Source: Colocasia esculenta (lineage: Eukaryota; Streptophyta; Magnoliopsida; Alismatales; Araceae). From it: 64,000 nt of DNA. Below the pieces are notes generated by a model. That model ran no database searches. It was given only the letters and a program-made list of their open reading frames with translations, and was not told the DNA's origin. The stretch spans positions 67,073,207-67,137,206 of the forward strand of contig CM024766.1 in NCBI GenBank assembly GCA_014218235.1, in the 5' to 3' direction. Made by a program: the position numbers and the translations under genes. This document shows positions 10,006 through 20,320 of the stretch, one piece after another (the stretch's first letter is position 1; the number at the start of each line of letters is the position of its first letter).

Positions 10006-10380
10006 TACATCCTATGCTTGACAGTCGACATCAACACGGTCTACGTGTATCGATGCTTAGTGGACTCTGGGGCGTCAATTAATGTTGTGTCCTCCGACAC
10101 ATTAGATTTATGCGGAGTAGCATTACAATCAATCCGACACTCTACTATCACGGTTACGGCCTACGACAACACCAGTAGGCCGCCAAAAGGGGTCGTTACT
10201 TTGAGAATAGGGCTGGGTCCGTCCGTTACTGAAATTGACTTTCACATCTTGGACATGGACCTGAGCTTCCGCATGATCTTGGACAGGCCTTTTATTCAAG
10301 CCCTTGGCGCTGTTATATGAACTGTTCACCAGTGCCTCAAGTTTCCGTACAAGGGGCAAGTCTTCAAGGTTGCTAGTAAA
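10006..10380 (+). pseudogene. Tat A aspartic protease
   Basis: Retropepsin-type protease that would cleave the polyprotein. The active-site triplet is DSG in the phrase LVDSGASINVVSSDTL at about 10057-10104. The flap/C-terminal part ends with FHILDMDLSFRMILDRPFI (10240-10300), the usual ILGRPW position. A TGA at 10318 stops the frame shortly before the conserved HQCLKFPYKG linker. Copies B and C have DTG at the same place. Confidence 0.85.
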
Positions 10381-10389
10381 CCTGCAATT

Positions 10390-10686
10390 ATGGAAGTGGA
10401 CGCCATGACTGATAATTCAGTCCCTTCCATCTGGCCAAGCAATCAACCACTGATGTCAGTGCTAGAGGCACCCAGCATGTATCCAGGCCCGAGCAGGTCA
10501 TCTGTTAATGCTGCTGAGAGGAGCAAGATCATCACTAAGAAGGGCTGGCACATTATGATGCAAATGGGGTACCAGCCAGGCAAGGGGCTGGGAGCACAAC
10601 TACAGGGGAGAACAGAAGCTGTCAAAGACTATAGAATGAGGCCCAAAGTAGGATTGGGATACAGGCCAGGCAGGGCAAAGCAATAG
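10390..10686 (+). pseudogene. Tat A G-patch domain between protease and RT
   Basis: Contains GWHIMMQMGYQPGKGLGAQL (10543-10602), the glycine-spaced core of a G-patch, followed by GLGYRPG. G-patch domains bind RNA or activate DEAH helicases in host proteins; a G-patch also follows the protease of some betaretroviruses. The same domain sits at the same place in Tat B (20522) and Tat C (47170), so it is a constant part of this family. The frame ends with TAG at 10684; the reading sense continues from 10687. Confidence 0.85.
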
Positions 10687-10710
10687 CCAAGACAACCTCT
10701 CACATGGACA

Positions 10711-11043
10711 TTGCATGAACATTTCAAGAGAGGACCGCTGCAACCAGGAAGTGAACATACGTCCACTATCACTGTTGAACCTACCCGTCATTCACCCCTG
10801 GCCACATACAGAGTTGTGGGCAGTCACAGGCCACCCAAGCAAGTCAAGAAGGGCGAGTTCGAGGTGGAATGGAGCAAATGGTTTGATATGAGTGACATCA
10901 CTGCCTCCTTGGACCAGCTCTTCACAACAGCAGACACTGAGCAGCTAGCAATAGCCACCAGTAGTCAACAGGCAGCCGAAGCAGAGCAGAGTGTACCAGC
11001 CAAAGAAGCCACCGCAACAACAAGGCTCAGGGTGGGCCTCATC
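10711..11043 (+). pseudogene. Tat A post-G-patch segment
   Basis: A continuation of the polyprotein beginning near the conserved words TWTLHEHFKRGPLQPG, ending in an acidic FEVEWSKWFDM segment and a helical region. Equivalent segments occur in B (20700-20980) and C (47340-47530). No enzymatic motif. The frame stays open into the minisatellite. Confidence 0.6.
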
Positions 11044-11640
11044 TCTCCGGGCATCACGGCCCCTTCAGTTTCATCTCCGGGCATCGTGCCCCCTTCAGTT
11101 TCATCTCCGGGCATCGCGCCCACATTAGTTTCCCCTCTGGGAATCGCGGCCTCTTTAGTTTCCTCTCTGGGCAACGTGCCTGATTCCCTTTCACCTCTGG
11201 GCATCGTGTCCATTTTAGTTTCCTCTTCGGGTAATGTGCCTGACCTCCCTCCCTCACTAGGCAACGTGCCTATTCCCTTTTCCTCTCTAGGTAATGCACC
11301 CACTCTCCCTCCTTTTCCAAGCAACGTGCCTACTCCCTTCTCCTTTCCGGGCAATGCGCCCGCTGTCCTTCCCTCTCCAGGCAATGCACCTGCTTCTCTC
11401 TCTTCTCTGGGCAAAGCGCCTGCTTCCCCCTTCCTCCAGGCAATGCGCCTACTCCCCTTTCCTCTCTGGGAAACACACCCGATTTTCCCTTTCCTCCAGG
11501 CAACGCGCCCACTTCCCTTGCTTCTTCCCTGAGCAACGCGCTCACTCCCCCTCCGGGCAACGCGCCCGTTCTCCTTTCCCCCTCGGGCAATGCGCCTGCC
11601 CTCCTCTTTTCTCCCGGCATCGCACCTTCCCTCCTGCAGG
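11044..11640 (+). repeat. 30-bp minisatellite encoding a decapeptide repeat (Tat A spacer)
   Basis: Thirteen consecutive 30-bp units from 11044 to 11433 are in frame with the upstream ORF and translate as SPGIxxPSVS / SLGNVPxxxS-type decapeptides. About seven more degenerate units, with changed length, run to about 11640. Units share CTCCGGGCATCGCGCC-like cores. It lies between the G-patch and RT. Confidence 0.9.
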
Positions 11641-12316
11641 CCACCACGTGGCCTTCCTCCCTTTCTCTGAGCATCCCCTGGGCACTGACGCCCCACTTGG
11701 CAATCTCCCTCCACTCTCCTAAGCAAGCGCTCACTCACCAGCTCCCCCTTTCCACCAATCTCCCCGTTGTTGAGCGCACTCTCGTTGCTCAGCTCTCTCA
11801 TTTGGCGATCTCACCTCACCCTCTCCCTCTGTGCATGCTAAGCACCGAGGGGGTCCCAAAAGCGTCAACTTCGCAATGGCAGACTCCGTCGTCTCCATCG
11901 AGGAGACCTCTTTCCTCGCCTCCAAGTGTGCCCCGACCAGCGGGCCACCTCTCTTCAGTCCTATGACTGACCTCTCGCATCCCTCCATGCAAGGACCTCC
12001 AATCCCCTCCACGCAGGGGAATTTTATTGCTTTTTCTCCTCTTCCTCCTTCCCCCATGCAGGGAAGTTCTTTTACTACTTTAAACCCTTCTCTATCTTCC
12101 CCCACACGGGATTATGCTTTTACTGCTTTTCCTTCTCCTCCATTCCATGTTGTAAATTCCAGTAGTTGTAGTTCGAGTCTAGGCTAGGGTAGTAATAAGC
12201 TAGGGGTAGTCTCCGAGAAGAAATCCAAGGGTAGGAGGGTTCCACACTGATTCCTCGCTGATCTAGCCTGTAGATGCAAGGCATGCTTAGCAATTCCAGA
12301 ATTCGTAGAGGAGCCT
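11641..12316 (+). other. Tat A spacer between repeat and RT, no clear gene
   Basis: Pyrimidine-rich sequence with scattered frames. The last 150 bp correspond to the segment before the conserved DDGFGVYEI phrase of B and C. An Ogre-type intron between protease and RT could be located here, but I cannot identify its ends. Confidence 0.4.
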
Positions 12317-13969
12317 TTGCAATTGCCGAAAATAGAATATGAGAAGCCACTGTGCTTGATTGATGATGGGTTCGGAGTCTATGAGATCGTGGACGATGAC
12401 GACCTAATTGAGGAAGGTGATGAAGAGTTTGCGGATGAGGCTAACGCATTTGCAAGTGGATTGAAAAGATTTGACGAACCGTCAGCTGCTGTAGAGGAAA
12501 TCACCAAGGAAATCAACCTGGGAACCAAAGAAGACCATAACACCGTCCTCATAAGCAGTAATTTATCACCAGCTGAAGAGGAGGCAATCATTGAGGTTCT
12601 CAAGGAATATAAGGATGCGTTCACATGGAGCTACGAGGATATGCCAAGGTTGGACACCGCGCTTGTTGAACACCAACTTACCCTTAAGTCGGGGTCCATT
12701 GCCATTAAGCGACGGTTGGGGCGTTTCCACCCTCAGATGGCTTTGAAAATGAAAGATGAGGTCGATAAGCTCCACAAAGCCAGGTTCATTAGAGTCGTAC
12801 TATATCCAAATTGGGTGGCAAACATCGTCCCGGTTATAAAGAAGGACGGAAGAGTTAGAATTTGTATCGATTTCCGGGACCTCAACCGCGCGTGTCCTAA
12901 AGATGATTTCCCATTACCTCATCTCGACGTGCTCATAGATAACATGGCCAGGTATGAAACCCTCTCCTTCATGGATGGCTTCTCAGGGTACAATCAGATC
13001 AAGCTGGCTGAGGAAGACCAGGACAAAATCTCGTTCACTACACCATGGGGGACTTACTGTTATGTGGTCATGCCATTTGGACTTAAGAATGCTTGAGCTA
13101 CTTTCCAAAGAGCTATGATGGCTATCTTTCATGACATGATCCATATTTTCATTGAGGTGTACATGGACGACCTAGTGGTAAAATCCAAGACAATGGCCGA
13201 GCATCCTAGGGTTCTCACTAAGGTTCTACAAAGGTCAAGAGAATACCAATTGAAGATGAACCCCAAGAAGTGTGTATTTGGTGTTTCATTGGGAAAGCTT
13301 CTAGGTTTCATTGTGAGCAAGAGGGGTATAGAAATTGATCCCAACAAGGCCAAGGCGATAAGAGAAATACCCCCTCCCAAGAATTTGAAAGAAGTTCGAG
13401 GACTTATCTGGAGGCTTCAGTTTATTCACCGGTTTGTCTCCCAACATTCGCAGAGGTGTAGACCCTTCTATGACCTCACCAAGCCGGGAGTCGAATTCAA
13501 GTGGGATGAGAAGTGTCAGGCAGCTTTTGACGGACTAAGGGAGTATTTAGCTAGTCCCCCTGTCCTGAGGCCACCGACTCCAGGCAAACCTCTAATTCTT
13601 TATGTATCTGTCGTGGAAGACTCAGTAGGAGCTGTCCTTGCGCAAGTGGATGAAGAAGGCAAGGAGAAAGCAGCATACTACCTATCAAAGCTTCTCAACC
13701 CCTGCGAGCAAAGGTACACAGCAATGGAGAAAACATGTGCCGCGCTCATATGGGTAGTGCAGAAATTGAAGCACTACTTTCTTGCTCATGAGGTCCATCT
13801 CATAGCCCGTATGAATCCTATCAAGTTCCTCCTTGAAAAATTTGTTCTCGTTGATAGGCTAGCATGTTGGAAAAGCTTCCTTTCTCAGTTTGAAATCACC
13901 TACATTCAGCAGAAATCCATCAAAGGCTATGCCATAGTAGAACATCTTGCTCACCACCCTATTCCTTAG
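12317..13969 (+). pseudogene. Tat A reverse transcriptase and degenerate RNase H
   Basis: RT domain from about 12640: VVLYPNWVANIVPVIKKDG, CIDFRDLNRACPKDDFPLP, YVVMPFGLKNA and the catalytic YMDD (13158-13169). RNase H follows at 13480-13960: KWDEKCQAAFDGL, LILYVS, EKTCAALIWVVQKLKHYF. At the position of the first catalytic Asp of normal Ty3 RNase H (TDAS-like) this copy reads LYVS, which fits the known decay of the native RNase H in Tat elements. One in-frame TGA at 13094 replaces the Gly of KNAGATFQ. The upstream acidic stretch DDGFGVYEIVDDDDLIE (12363) is shared by all three Tat copies. Confidence 0.9.
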
Positions 13970-13984
13970 TTCGATCCTGTTCGT

Positions 13985-14419
13985 TCAGAGTTCCCGGATG
14001 AAGAATTAATGTCCCTTAGCCAATCTGATCCTATGTGGACATTATATTTTGATGGAGCTTTGAATTCTCAAGGAAAGGGTATCGGGATTGCTCTATTATC
14101 ACCTGAGGGTGTCACCATTCCAGTAGCCTACAAATTAGAGTTTCCTGCCACCAATAACATAGCCGAATATGAAGCTTTGTTGGCTGGTTTGGAGCTCGCT
14201 CGCTTCTATGGTGTCACTCATCTGCGAATTGTAGGTGATAGTCAGCTGGTCTTGCGCCAAGTGCTCACCAAATACCTCACCCGTGACCCAAAGCTCAAGC
14301 ATTACCAAGAACTTGCCTCAGCTTAAGCCAAGCTATTCTCCAAGCTGATCTTTGTCCACGTCCCTCGTCATCATATTCTTCTAGCCGACACTCTTGCTAC
14401 CATTGCTTCAACTCTCAAT
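13985..14419 (+). pseudogene. Tat A archaeal-type RNase H (second RNase H)
   Basis: MWTLYFDGALNSQGKG at 14033, AEYEALLAGLELA at 14162, and VGDSQLVLRQV at 14231 supply the D, E and D of the RNase H core; LADTLATIAS at 14389 supplies the last D. A second, archaeal-like RNase H after the native one is a recognised mark of Tat elements. A TAA at 14324 interrupts it. It would degrade the RNA strand of the RNA/DNA hybrid. Confidence 0.85.
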
Positions 14420-15853
14420 ATGTGCTATCCCGGAGATTCTAACAACATTCAAATTGCACGCTGCAATACCCCTGCTGTTCAGGACCCTGTCTTTCTCCGG
14501 ATCAAGGAGGAGATGTTGAAGAAGTTGGAAAGGAAGGATAAAACCGAGATTATGTTATTGGAGCTAGAAGAGGAGTTGGAAGATGAGGAGAAGCCATGGT
14601 ACTATGAGATAGCAAAATATTGACAGAATCAGATGTACCCTGAGGAGGCCACAAGTGATGAGAAGAAGGCCGTAAGGAGATTGTCTCAGAAGTACACCCT
14701 GGTTGGGAATACGCTCTACAGAAGGGGACTCACTGGAGTTTTGCTCAGGTGCCTGGATGATGAAGTCTTGAAGGTTGTTGAAGAGGCACATTCGGGTGTG
14801 TGTGGTGGCCATGTGAATAGCCAAATGCTTGCCAAGAAGATCCTTAGGCAAGGTTTTTATTGGCCTACTATAGAGGAGGATTGCTCTATCTTTGTCCGCC
14901 GGTGTGTCAAGTGCCAATTGCACGTCGACAAAATTCATTCTCCATCCTCTACACTCCACCCGATATCCTCCCCATGGCCTTTCGCTATGTGGGCTTTCGA
15001 CATCATTGGTCCCCTTGGTCATCCCAACTCCCAAACCAAAACCAAGTCATTTATCCTCACTGCAACGGAGTATTTCACCAAGTGGGCAGAAGCCGAAGCA
15101 TATGCGGAGATCAAGGCAACAACCGTCTACAAGTTCATCATGAGAAACATCATCACCAGGTTCGGCATCTCGAGTACCATCATCACCGGCAATGGGCCTC
15201 AGTTTATCTCTCAAGAGCTGTGTGACCTTTGCAACAGGTATAAAATTACATTGCATCATTCATCTCCTTATTATCTGCAAGGCAATGGCCATGCAGAGGC
15301 CACGAACAAAACTCTAATGAAAATTGTCATGAAAACCTGTGAGGCTAGCAAATTCTCGGACTGGCCAGAAAAGCTTGTAGAAGCTCTATGGGCCTACCGC
15401 ACTTCAATTCGTACTCTCACAGGGCAAACACCATTCGCCGTCACTTATGGAATGGAGGCTGTAGTACCATATGAGATTCTCATTCCCTCGTTAAGGATCC
15501 AGCTCGACAAGGACTTGTTAATCGATGAGCGGCGTGAATCGCTCATAGCACAATTGGAACTCCTAGATGAGAAGCGTCTGGTCGCCGTCGAACACACGAG
15601 AGCGTACCAAAATAGGCTCACTCATTTTTACCAAAAGAAAGTTATTGAGAGGAAATTTAAAGTCGATGAAATGGTAGTAGAAAGAATCTTTGTAAAACCT
15701 GGTGGTCCCCGTTCTAAACTCCAACCAAATTGGGAAGGGCCGTACGTAGTCAAAGAAGCATATCCGGGCAATGCGTACAGGCTATTGAATGCGGAGGGTG
15801 AGGAGCTCTCTCACCCTTGGAATGGGCTTCATCTCAAGAAATACTACCCCTAG
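14420..15853 (+). pseudogene. Tat A integrase
   Basis: An HHCC zinc-binding region is seen as HSGVCGGHVNS then CVKCQLH (14790-14925). The DDE core has AFDIIGPLG (first Asp, near 15000) and NGHAEATNKTLMK (Glu, near 15295). The second Asp is lost: the expected TDNGPQF reads TGNGPQF, with GGC at 15188-15190. The C-terminal region ends SHPWNGLHLKKYYP. A TGA at 14621 breaks the frame upstream. No chromodomain, as expected for Tat. Integration by this protein would fail even without the upstream stops. Confidence 0.9.
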
Positions 15854-16639
15854 TTAGGTGTTTGGAATCACATGGTACACAGACCCTAAAGTGAAAGGCC
15901 ATCATTATTAATTCATTTCTCTGTTCTTGGTGGGTTAGCCAGAGGTGTCGACACGCACACGCTTACACGCCCATCCCTGGAAAGCTAGAGGCACAAAATC
16001 TAAGGAAGATCAATGACGAACCAAGAGTCTAGGGCATTACCCATTTCTTTCCCACTCGGTCCGCCAGTAGACAAGGGAAGCCTGAGGGATCGACCTTTTG
16101 AATCTACCCAAAGCTCAAACGGGTGTAGGTCAAGGCACAACAAGGGGAAAAATAAAAAAAAAATCAATGTCAAATCCAAATCAAAAGAGCCAAAAATCAG
16201 GCCAATCAAGTAAAAAAGTATGTCAAGAGCGGCAATGTCCCCGCGGAGATCCAAATGGACCCGGTTGTAAGCATGCCAAAACCCCAAAAAGCCAAAAAGG
16301 AACCGAACCCCACTGAGTATAAGGGTAGAGGAGTGAGTGTCTCCCTGGTCGCCCTGACTACTGGTAGACTTCCTAAACACTTCTTCCCTTCTCCCCCACG
16401 GGTATGTCCTAGAGTCAAGGCAAGGCAACGATCAATTAAAGAGGATATTGCCAAAAGCCACCTCGGGTGAAGGCACCACTTAAGCACGTCCAACATCTGT
16501 CTAACACACCCAAGAATGGTTAATGAACTCTCAGTGATGGCGGAGTAATTGACAGGTCCAAGCACCGTGTTTTCCCAATTAAAACGGATCCCCTTTGTTC
16601 CGCATGTCTTTTTTAGAAGGGACCATGCCGAGTTGTGGC

Positions 16640-17085
16640 CCTCAGTTCAAAACCCCCAAAAAATATGAATATTTCAAAATCCAAAAGAGATTGAATAGTT
16701 CAAAATCTAAAAAAATAGAAAATAGAACAGTCATAAAACCAAAAAAATTGTGAATAGTCCAAAATACTTTTTTTGGAATATTTTCAAAATCTAAAAAAAT
16801 AGAAAATTGAACAGTCCAAAAAACCAAAAAATGTGAATATTTAAAAATCCAAAAAATTAAATATTTTCAAAATAAAAAAATAGAATATTTTGTGAATATT
16901 TTCAAAATAAAAAATTGAATATTTTCAAAAACAAAAAAATAGAATACTTTCAAAATCCAAAAAAAATTGAATATCTTCAAAATCCAAAAATAATCGAATA
17001 TTTCAAAACTTAAAAAAAAATCGAACATTTTCAAAATCCAAAAAAAATCAAACACTTCAATATCCCAAAAAAATCAACACACTCC
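16640..17085. repeat. A-rich tandem repeat in Tat A 3' region
   Basis: Irregular units of about 24-30 bp of the form TTCAAAATCCAAAAAAATTGAATA. A similar CCCAAAAAATAGAAAAT repeat occupies the matching place in element C (52865-53065). Variable tandem repeats in the 3' region are known for Tat/Ogre elements and can seed satellites. Confidence 0.8.
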
Positions 17086-17195
17086 ATCATGCTTGAATGC
17101 ATAAAACACATGTACATATTTAATTTCCTATGCTTGCTTGCATGTTGCATTCTTTTATTATAGAATTCTTTTACTTTTCGCCTTATTTAATAAAG

Positions 17196-17253
17196 GCTTA
17201 ACCCCTTGACAAGACCATGAAGTCTAATCCGCCTAATGTGCAAGGGGCTGAGC
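17196..17253 (+). other. Conserved 3' stem-loop, Tat A
   Basis: GCTTAACCCCTTG (17196-17208) pairs with CAAGGGGCTGAGC (17241-17253): 13 positions with one G-U and one A-C mismatch, and a 32-nt loop. It is preceded by a TTATTTAATAAAGG stretch. The counterpart in element C is 53129-53189. Confidence 0.65.
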
Positions 17254-17360
17254 TAGAACGAACATTTAACTTGTTTGTTCAAGTGATTTCAGGCACGAGG
17301 AAAAGAGGAAGCAAAGGAAACACATGTATATATATATGTGGCGCAAAAGGGGTCATCACC

Positions 17361-17373
17361 AAATAGGGGGAGA
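17361..17373 (+). promoter_or_regulatory. Polypurine tract before Sirevirus LTR
   Basis: AAATAGGGGGAGA, preceded by GTCATCACC, the usual 3' internal end of Sirevirus-like elements, and followed by the LTR start TGATGATCA at 17375. Only about 20-35 bp of internal sequence remain. Confidence 0.7.
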
Positions 17374-17589
17374 TTGATGATCATATTATCCCCATGTAAT
17401 TTAAACAAATTACATATCTATTTTGGTGATTAACAAAACTAAGACAATGTGCAACTCTAGCATATTTTCTATGAAGATCTTAGCACAGGAAATAAATCAA
17501 GAAAAGTCAAGCAAATCTCTGTAAGTATTCTACCCTAAAACATTTAAGGTTCAGTGCATATAAATTCTCTAGGTACACATCAATTTCGC

Positions 17590-18350
17590 TAAGTGCTACA
17601 ACGATTTCATTAGTATTATAACGATTTCATTGCAAGTCATAACGTTTACCTCTCATATCGATTTCGTGATTTCATAACGATTTCCTTAGCTTATCGATTT
17701 CATAAGTGATCACATTGATTTCAATCTCAGAATGATTCGCTAAGTGATTGCATCGATTTCGATCTCAAAACGATTCGCTAAGTGATCGCATCGATTTCGC
17801 TCTTACAAGGATTTCATTTCACAACTATTTGCTTTCACAACGATTTGCTAAGTGAGAACAACGATTTGCTCTCACAACGATTTGCTAAGTGAGAACAACG
17901 ATTTGCTCTCACAACGATTTCGTCCCACAACGATTTGCTCACAACATTGACTCGATAAGTGAAACAATGATTTCCATACAACATTGACTCGATAAGTGAA
18001 ACAACGATTTGCTCACATCGATTTGATTATAACGATTTGATCACAATGACTCGCTCATAACGATTTGCTCATAACGATTTGCTTATAGTGTTATAACGAT
18101 TTGGTTATAACGATTTGCTTATAGTGTCATAACGATTTGGTTATAACAATTTGGTTATAACGATTTGCTTATAGTGTCATAACGATTTGTTATTCAGAAC
18201 GATTTGGTTATGGATGCATAACGATTTGTGCGTACAATGATTTGTTTATGAATGAGCAACGATTCACATGAACAACGACTCATTCACATAATGATTTCAT
18301 AAGTCATGCTTATATCGACTTCATGGACAATAACGACTAGATATTCAAAC
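17590..18350. repeat. CGATTT-centred interspersed tandem repeat
   Basis: Dozens of ACGATTTGCT / ACGATTTCAT motifs. In 17716-17809 the distances between successive GATT motifs alternate 17 and 21 bp; in 17825-17931 they are mostly 16 and 21. Many units contain CTCAC...GTGAG inverted arms (TTGCTCTCACAACGATTTGC then TAAGTGAGAAC). It lies upstream of the TATA box, in U3. Confidence 0.85.
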
Positions 18351-18988
18351 TTATTTTCGAATAGTTTGAAAGTCAAAGTCTTCCCTCATTTTTTCTCTCA
18401 CATCCATGCATTTACGCAGACCTAGCCGGCCCAGCCCGATTCTGTGATGACACTGACATCCCAGCTGACCTTCTAGTACTGATTTTGATTGTCTTAGTGC
18501 CTTCATATGCCGATCTTCCAGTGAAGTGGCAGAAGAACCTATTTGACAGTACTCTAGCAGGAAGGAGCGTACTGCACAGATATCTTCCATTTCCATGATC
18601 ATATTGGAAGCATCTTTTTAGAAGAACAAGAAGGCATTTTTATTTTGATGTATATTCGTTCTAACGTTGACTGACAAACAAGAGACAACCTAGCTGTATG
18701 TGTTTTAGCATTTAATGTGTGCAAGTCTCTGACAAGCATATCTTCATACAACGTTGGACATAATAGAAGCCAATGGATATCAAAGAAGATCATCTCTCTT
18801 TGCATGCATGGAAAGCAAAAGACCGTTGACTGGAAGCTCCACAGTGCCATGCAGTCTAATGTCTATAAAAACTTAGAGATAATGGATACTTCAACGACTC
18901 TTTTTCAAAAAGAAGATATATATTGAAGACCGAAGACTCTAGCAAAGATGTAGTTTTTGATGAGAACAATTCTTGGATACATCCTTTG

Positions 18989-18998
18989 CTATAAAATG
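18989..18998 (+). promoter_or_regulatory. LTR TATA box (CTATAAAATG)
   Basis: CTATAAAATG within TTTGCTATAAAATGCTTTC, followed by a leader with repeated CTC/CTT. It sets the plus orientation of this LTR and places the CGATTT array in U3. Confidence 0.75.
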
Positions 18999-19611
18999 CT
19001 TTCAAGAGAATTTTGCTAGCGTGAGAAAGAGCTCAAGCCTTACTCTATAGTTGTCATAGCTCTTGCTCTCTGTGTGTAGTGTAAAAACCTTGAGAGAGCC
19101 TTCAAGTACTGAGAGTAGTCTGAGTTGTAGATCTTTTTCCCTCTCAATATTCACTTCGGATCAAGCATTGTGCTATTAGCTTGGTTCAGGGGCGTATCAT
19201 CTCTTATACACTCTGTTGTGTTTATTTCCTTCGTGTGAAGGAAGACATGGGGGTTCCAGGGTGTTTATTTCCCTTCGTGTTGAAGGAAGACCTAGTGGGA
19301 TCCAGGGTGTTATTTTCCTCTTCAGATTGTGAAGAGAAGACCAGCTGTGGCTGGGTGTAAGTGTCCTTGAGGGGGACTGTACCCTTGGGTAGTAGAATCC
19401 TGAGTTGTTCCTCAGGGACTGGACGTAGGACTCTTGTGGAGAGGAGGTCCGAACCAGGATAAAATCTTGTGCAGTGTGTGTGTGCTTGCCTGTGTTTGTT
19501 GTTTGTCTTTTCACTAACACTAACTGTTATCGAAGTGTGTTTTGTGTAAACGTTTTATGGACAGGTTTAGGTATTCAAATTTTAAGAATCCCATTCCCCC
19601 CCCCTCTGGGA

Positions 19612-20293
19612 TTTCTAGCTGGGCAACATCCACGACCTCCACCAGCCAAAGCAATCCCCAACAGGTCCTGCAACCACCTCAGCAACAACCTCAACAGCAA
19701 CCACAGGACGAGGGGGTGCTTGAGCTAGTACTCGGTACACATTATGATATCCTCAAGCATCTTGATCATGTGCCAGCTAAAATCTCCATACTGGAATTGA
19801 TAAAGAGATCCAAAGAACATCAAGAAGCATTGAGAAATTTCTTGCAAAGGGTAGTGGTGAATGAGGACATGCTTGCTGACAAACTGCCAAGTGCATTAGC
19901 CATGGTGACTCGTGGGCCGGCAATTACATTTGTGGAAAATGAATTAGCACCCCAGAAGCCAGGAGGCTCCCACTCTGTGTCACTTTAGTCATCAACCATG
20001 TAGCAGTGGGGGCCGCACTGGTCGACACTGGGGCGTCAATAAATGTCTGCCCATTGAGCACTCTGAGAGCATGTGATGTGTCGGAGGGGCTATTAAAACC
20101 GACACCAACCACCATTGCTGCGTATGATAACTCCAGAAGATCTTGCCACGACATGGTGACTGTACAAGCTGAACTGGGGCCACTAGCTATCACTGTTGAT
20201 TTCTATGTGCTCGACATCGACCCCATGTTCAAGGCTATTTTGGGGCGTCCGTGGTTAGAAGCACTGGGGGCCGTACCGTCCACTGCACACTAA
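19612..20293 (+). pseudogene. Tat B gag C-terminus and aspartic protease
   Basis: The gag end is recognised by HYDILKHLDHVPAKISILEL and FLQRVVVNED (19742-19867). A frame change near 19955-19985 separates it from the protease: ALVDTGASINVCPL has the DTG active site (about 20018-20060) and ends AILGRPWLEALGAVPS. A TAA at 20291 replaces the Gln of TAHQGLKF kept in Tat C. Confidence 0.85.
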
Positions 20294-20320
20294 TGTCTTA
20301 AGTTTCCTTTCCAAGGATGG

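Larger units (their letters stand above)
7385..17344 (+). mobile_element. Tat-lineage Ty3/gypsy retrotransposon A (degenerate, no LTRs seen)
   Basis: Plus-strand order gag, protease, G-patch, spacer, RT, RNase H, archaeal-type RNase H, integrase, long 3' non-coding region. The second RNase H and the RT/integrase wording (YMDD, SKRGIEIDPNKAKA, AFDIIGPLG) place it in the Tat (Ogre/Retand-like) lineage. Both LTRs are missing: the left side abuts a Tekay LTR fragment and the right side a Sirevirus LTR. Left and right limits are approximate. Confidence 0.85.
15854..17344 (+). other. Tat A 3' non-coding region
   Basis: No gene. It corresponds in order to 52152-53395 of element C: a diverged block with GCGG...GATC...CCGGTTGTAAGCATGCC (16230-16280), then an A-rich repeat, then a stem-loop. 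A single exact GTGTCGACAC sits at 15945-15954. The minus-strand ORFs in 16000-16565 have no recognisable domain and are not called. Confidence 0.6.
17375..19611 (+). repeat. Plus-strand Sirevirus-type LTR (3' LTR of a truncated element)
   Basis: Starts TGATGATCA after a polypurine tract. It contains a CGATTT repeat array (17590-18350), a TATA box at 18989 and a long transcribed region, and closes with the TATTCAA...CCCATTCCCCCCCCTCTGGG block (19573-19607) typical of the inner end of Sirevirus LTRs. Tat B sequence follows without a recognisable LTR terminus, so the right end is approximate and may be slightly truncated. Short ORFs inside are not supported as genes. Confidence 0.7.

Noticed and set aside
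10965..11801. Minus-strand 278-codon ORF rich in Gly/Arg/Glu
   Set aside because: It is the antisense shadow of the in-frame 30-bp minisatellite; the repeat itself keeps the frame open. No domain is visible.
7385..15853. Endogenous plant pararetrovirus
   Set aside because: An integrase with HHCC and DDE parts and a second RNase H are present, and no movement protein is seen, so this is a Tat-lineage LTR retrotransposon.
16867..17055. Phe/Trp/Ile-rich short membrane protein on the minus strand
   Set aside because: Direct translation of an A-rich tandem repeat; no start context or conservation beyond the repeat.
17590..18350. CRISPR-like array of short repeats
   Set aside because: Units overlap and vary, there are no constant direct repeats with unique spacers, and the context is a plant LTR with a TATA box.
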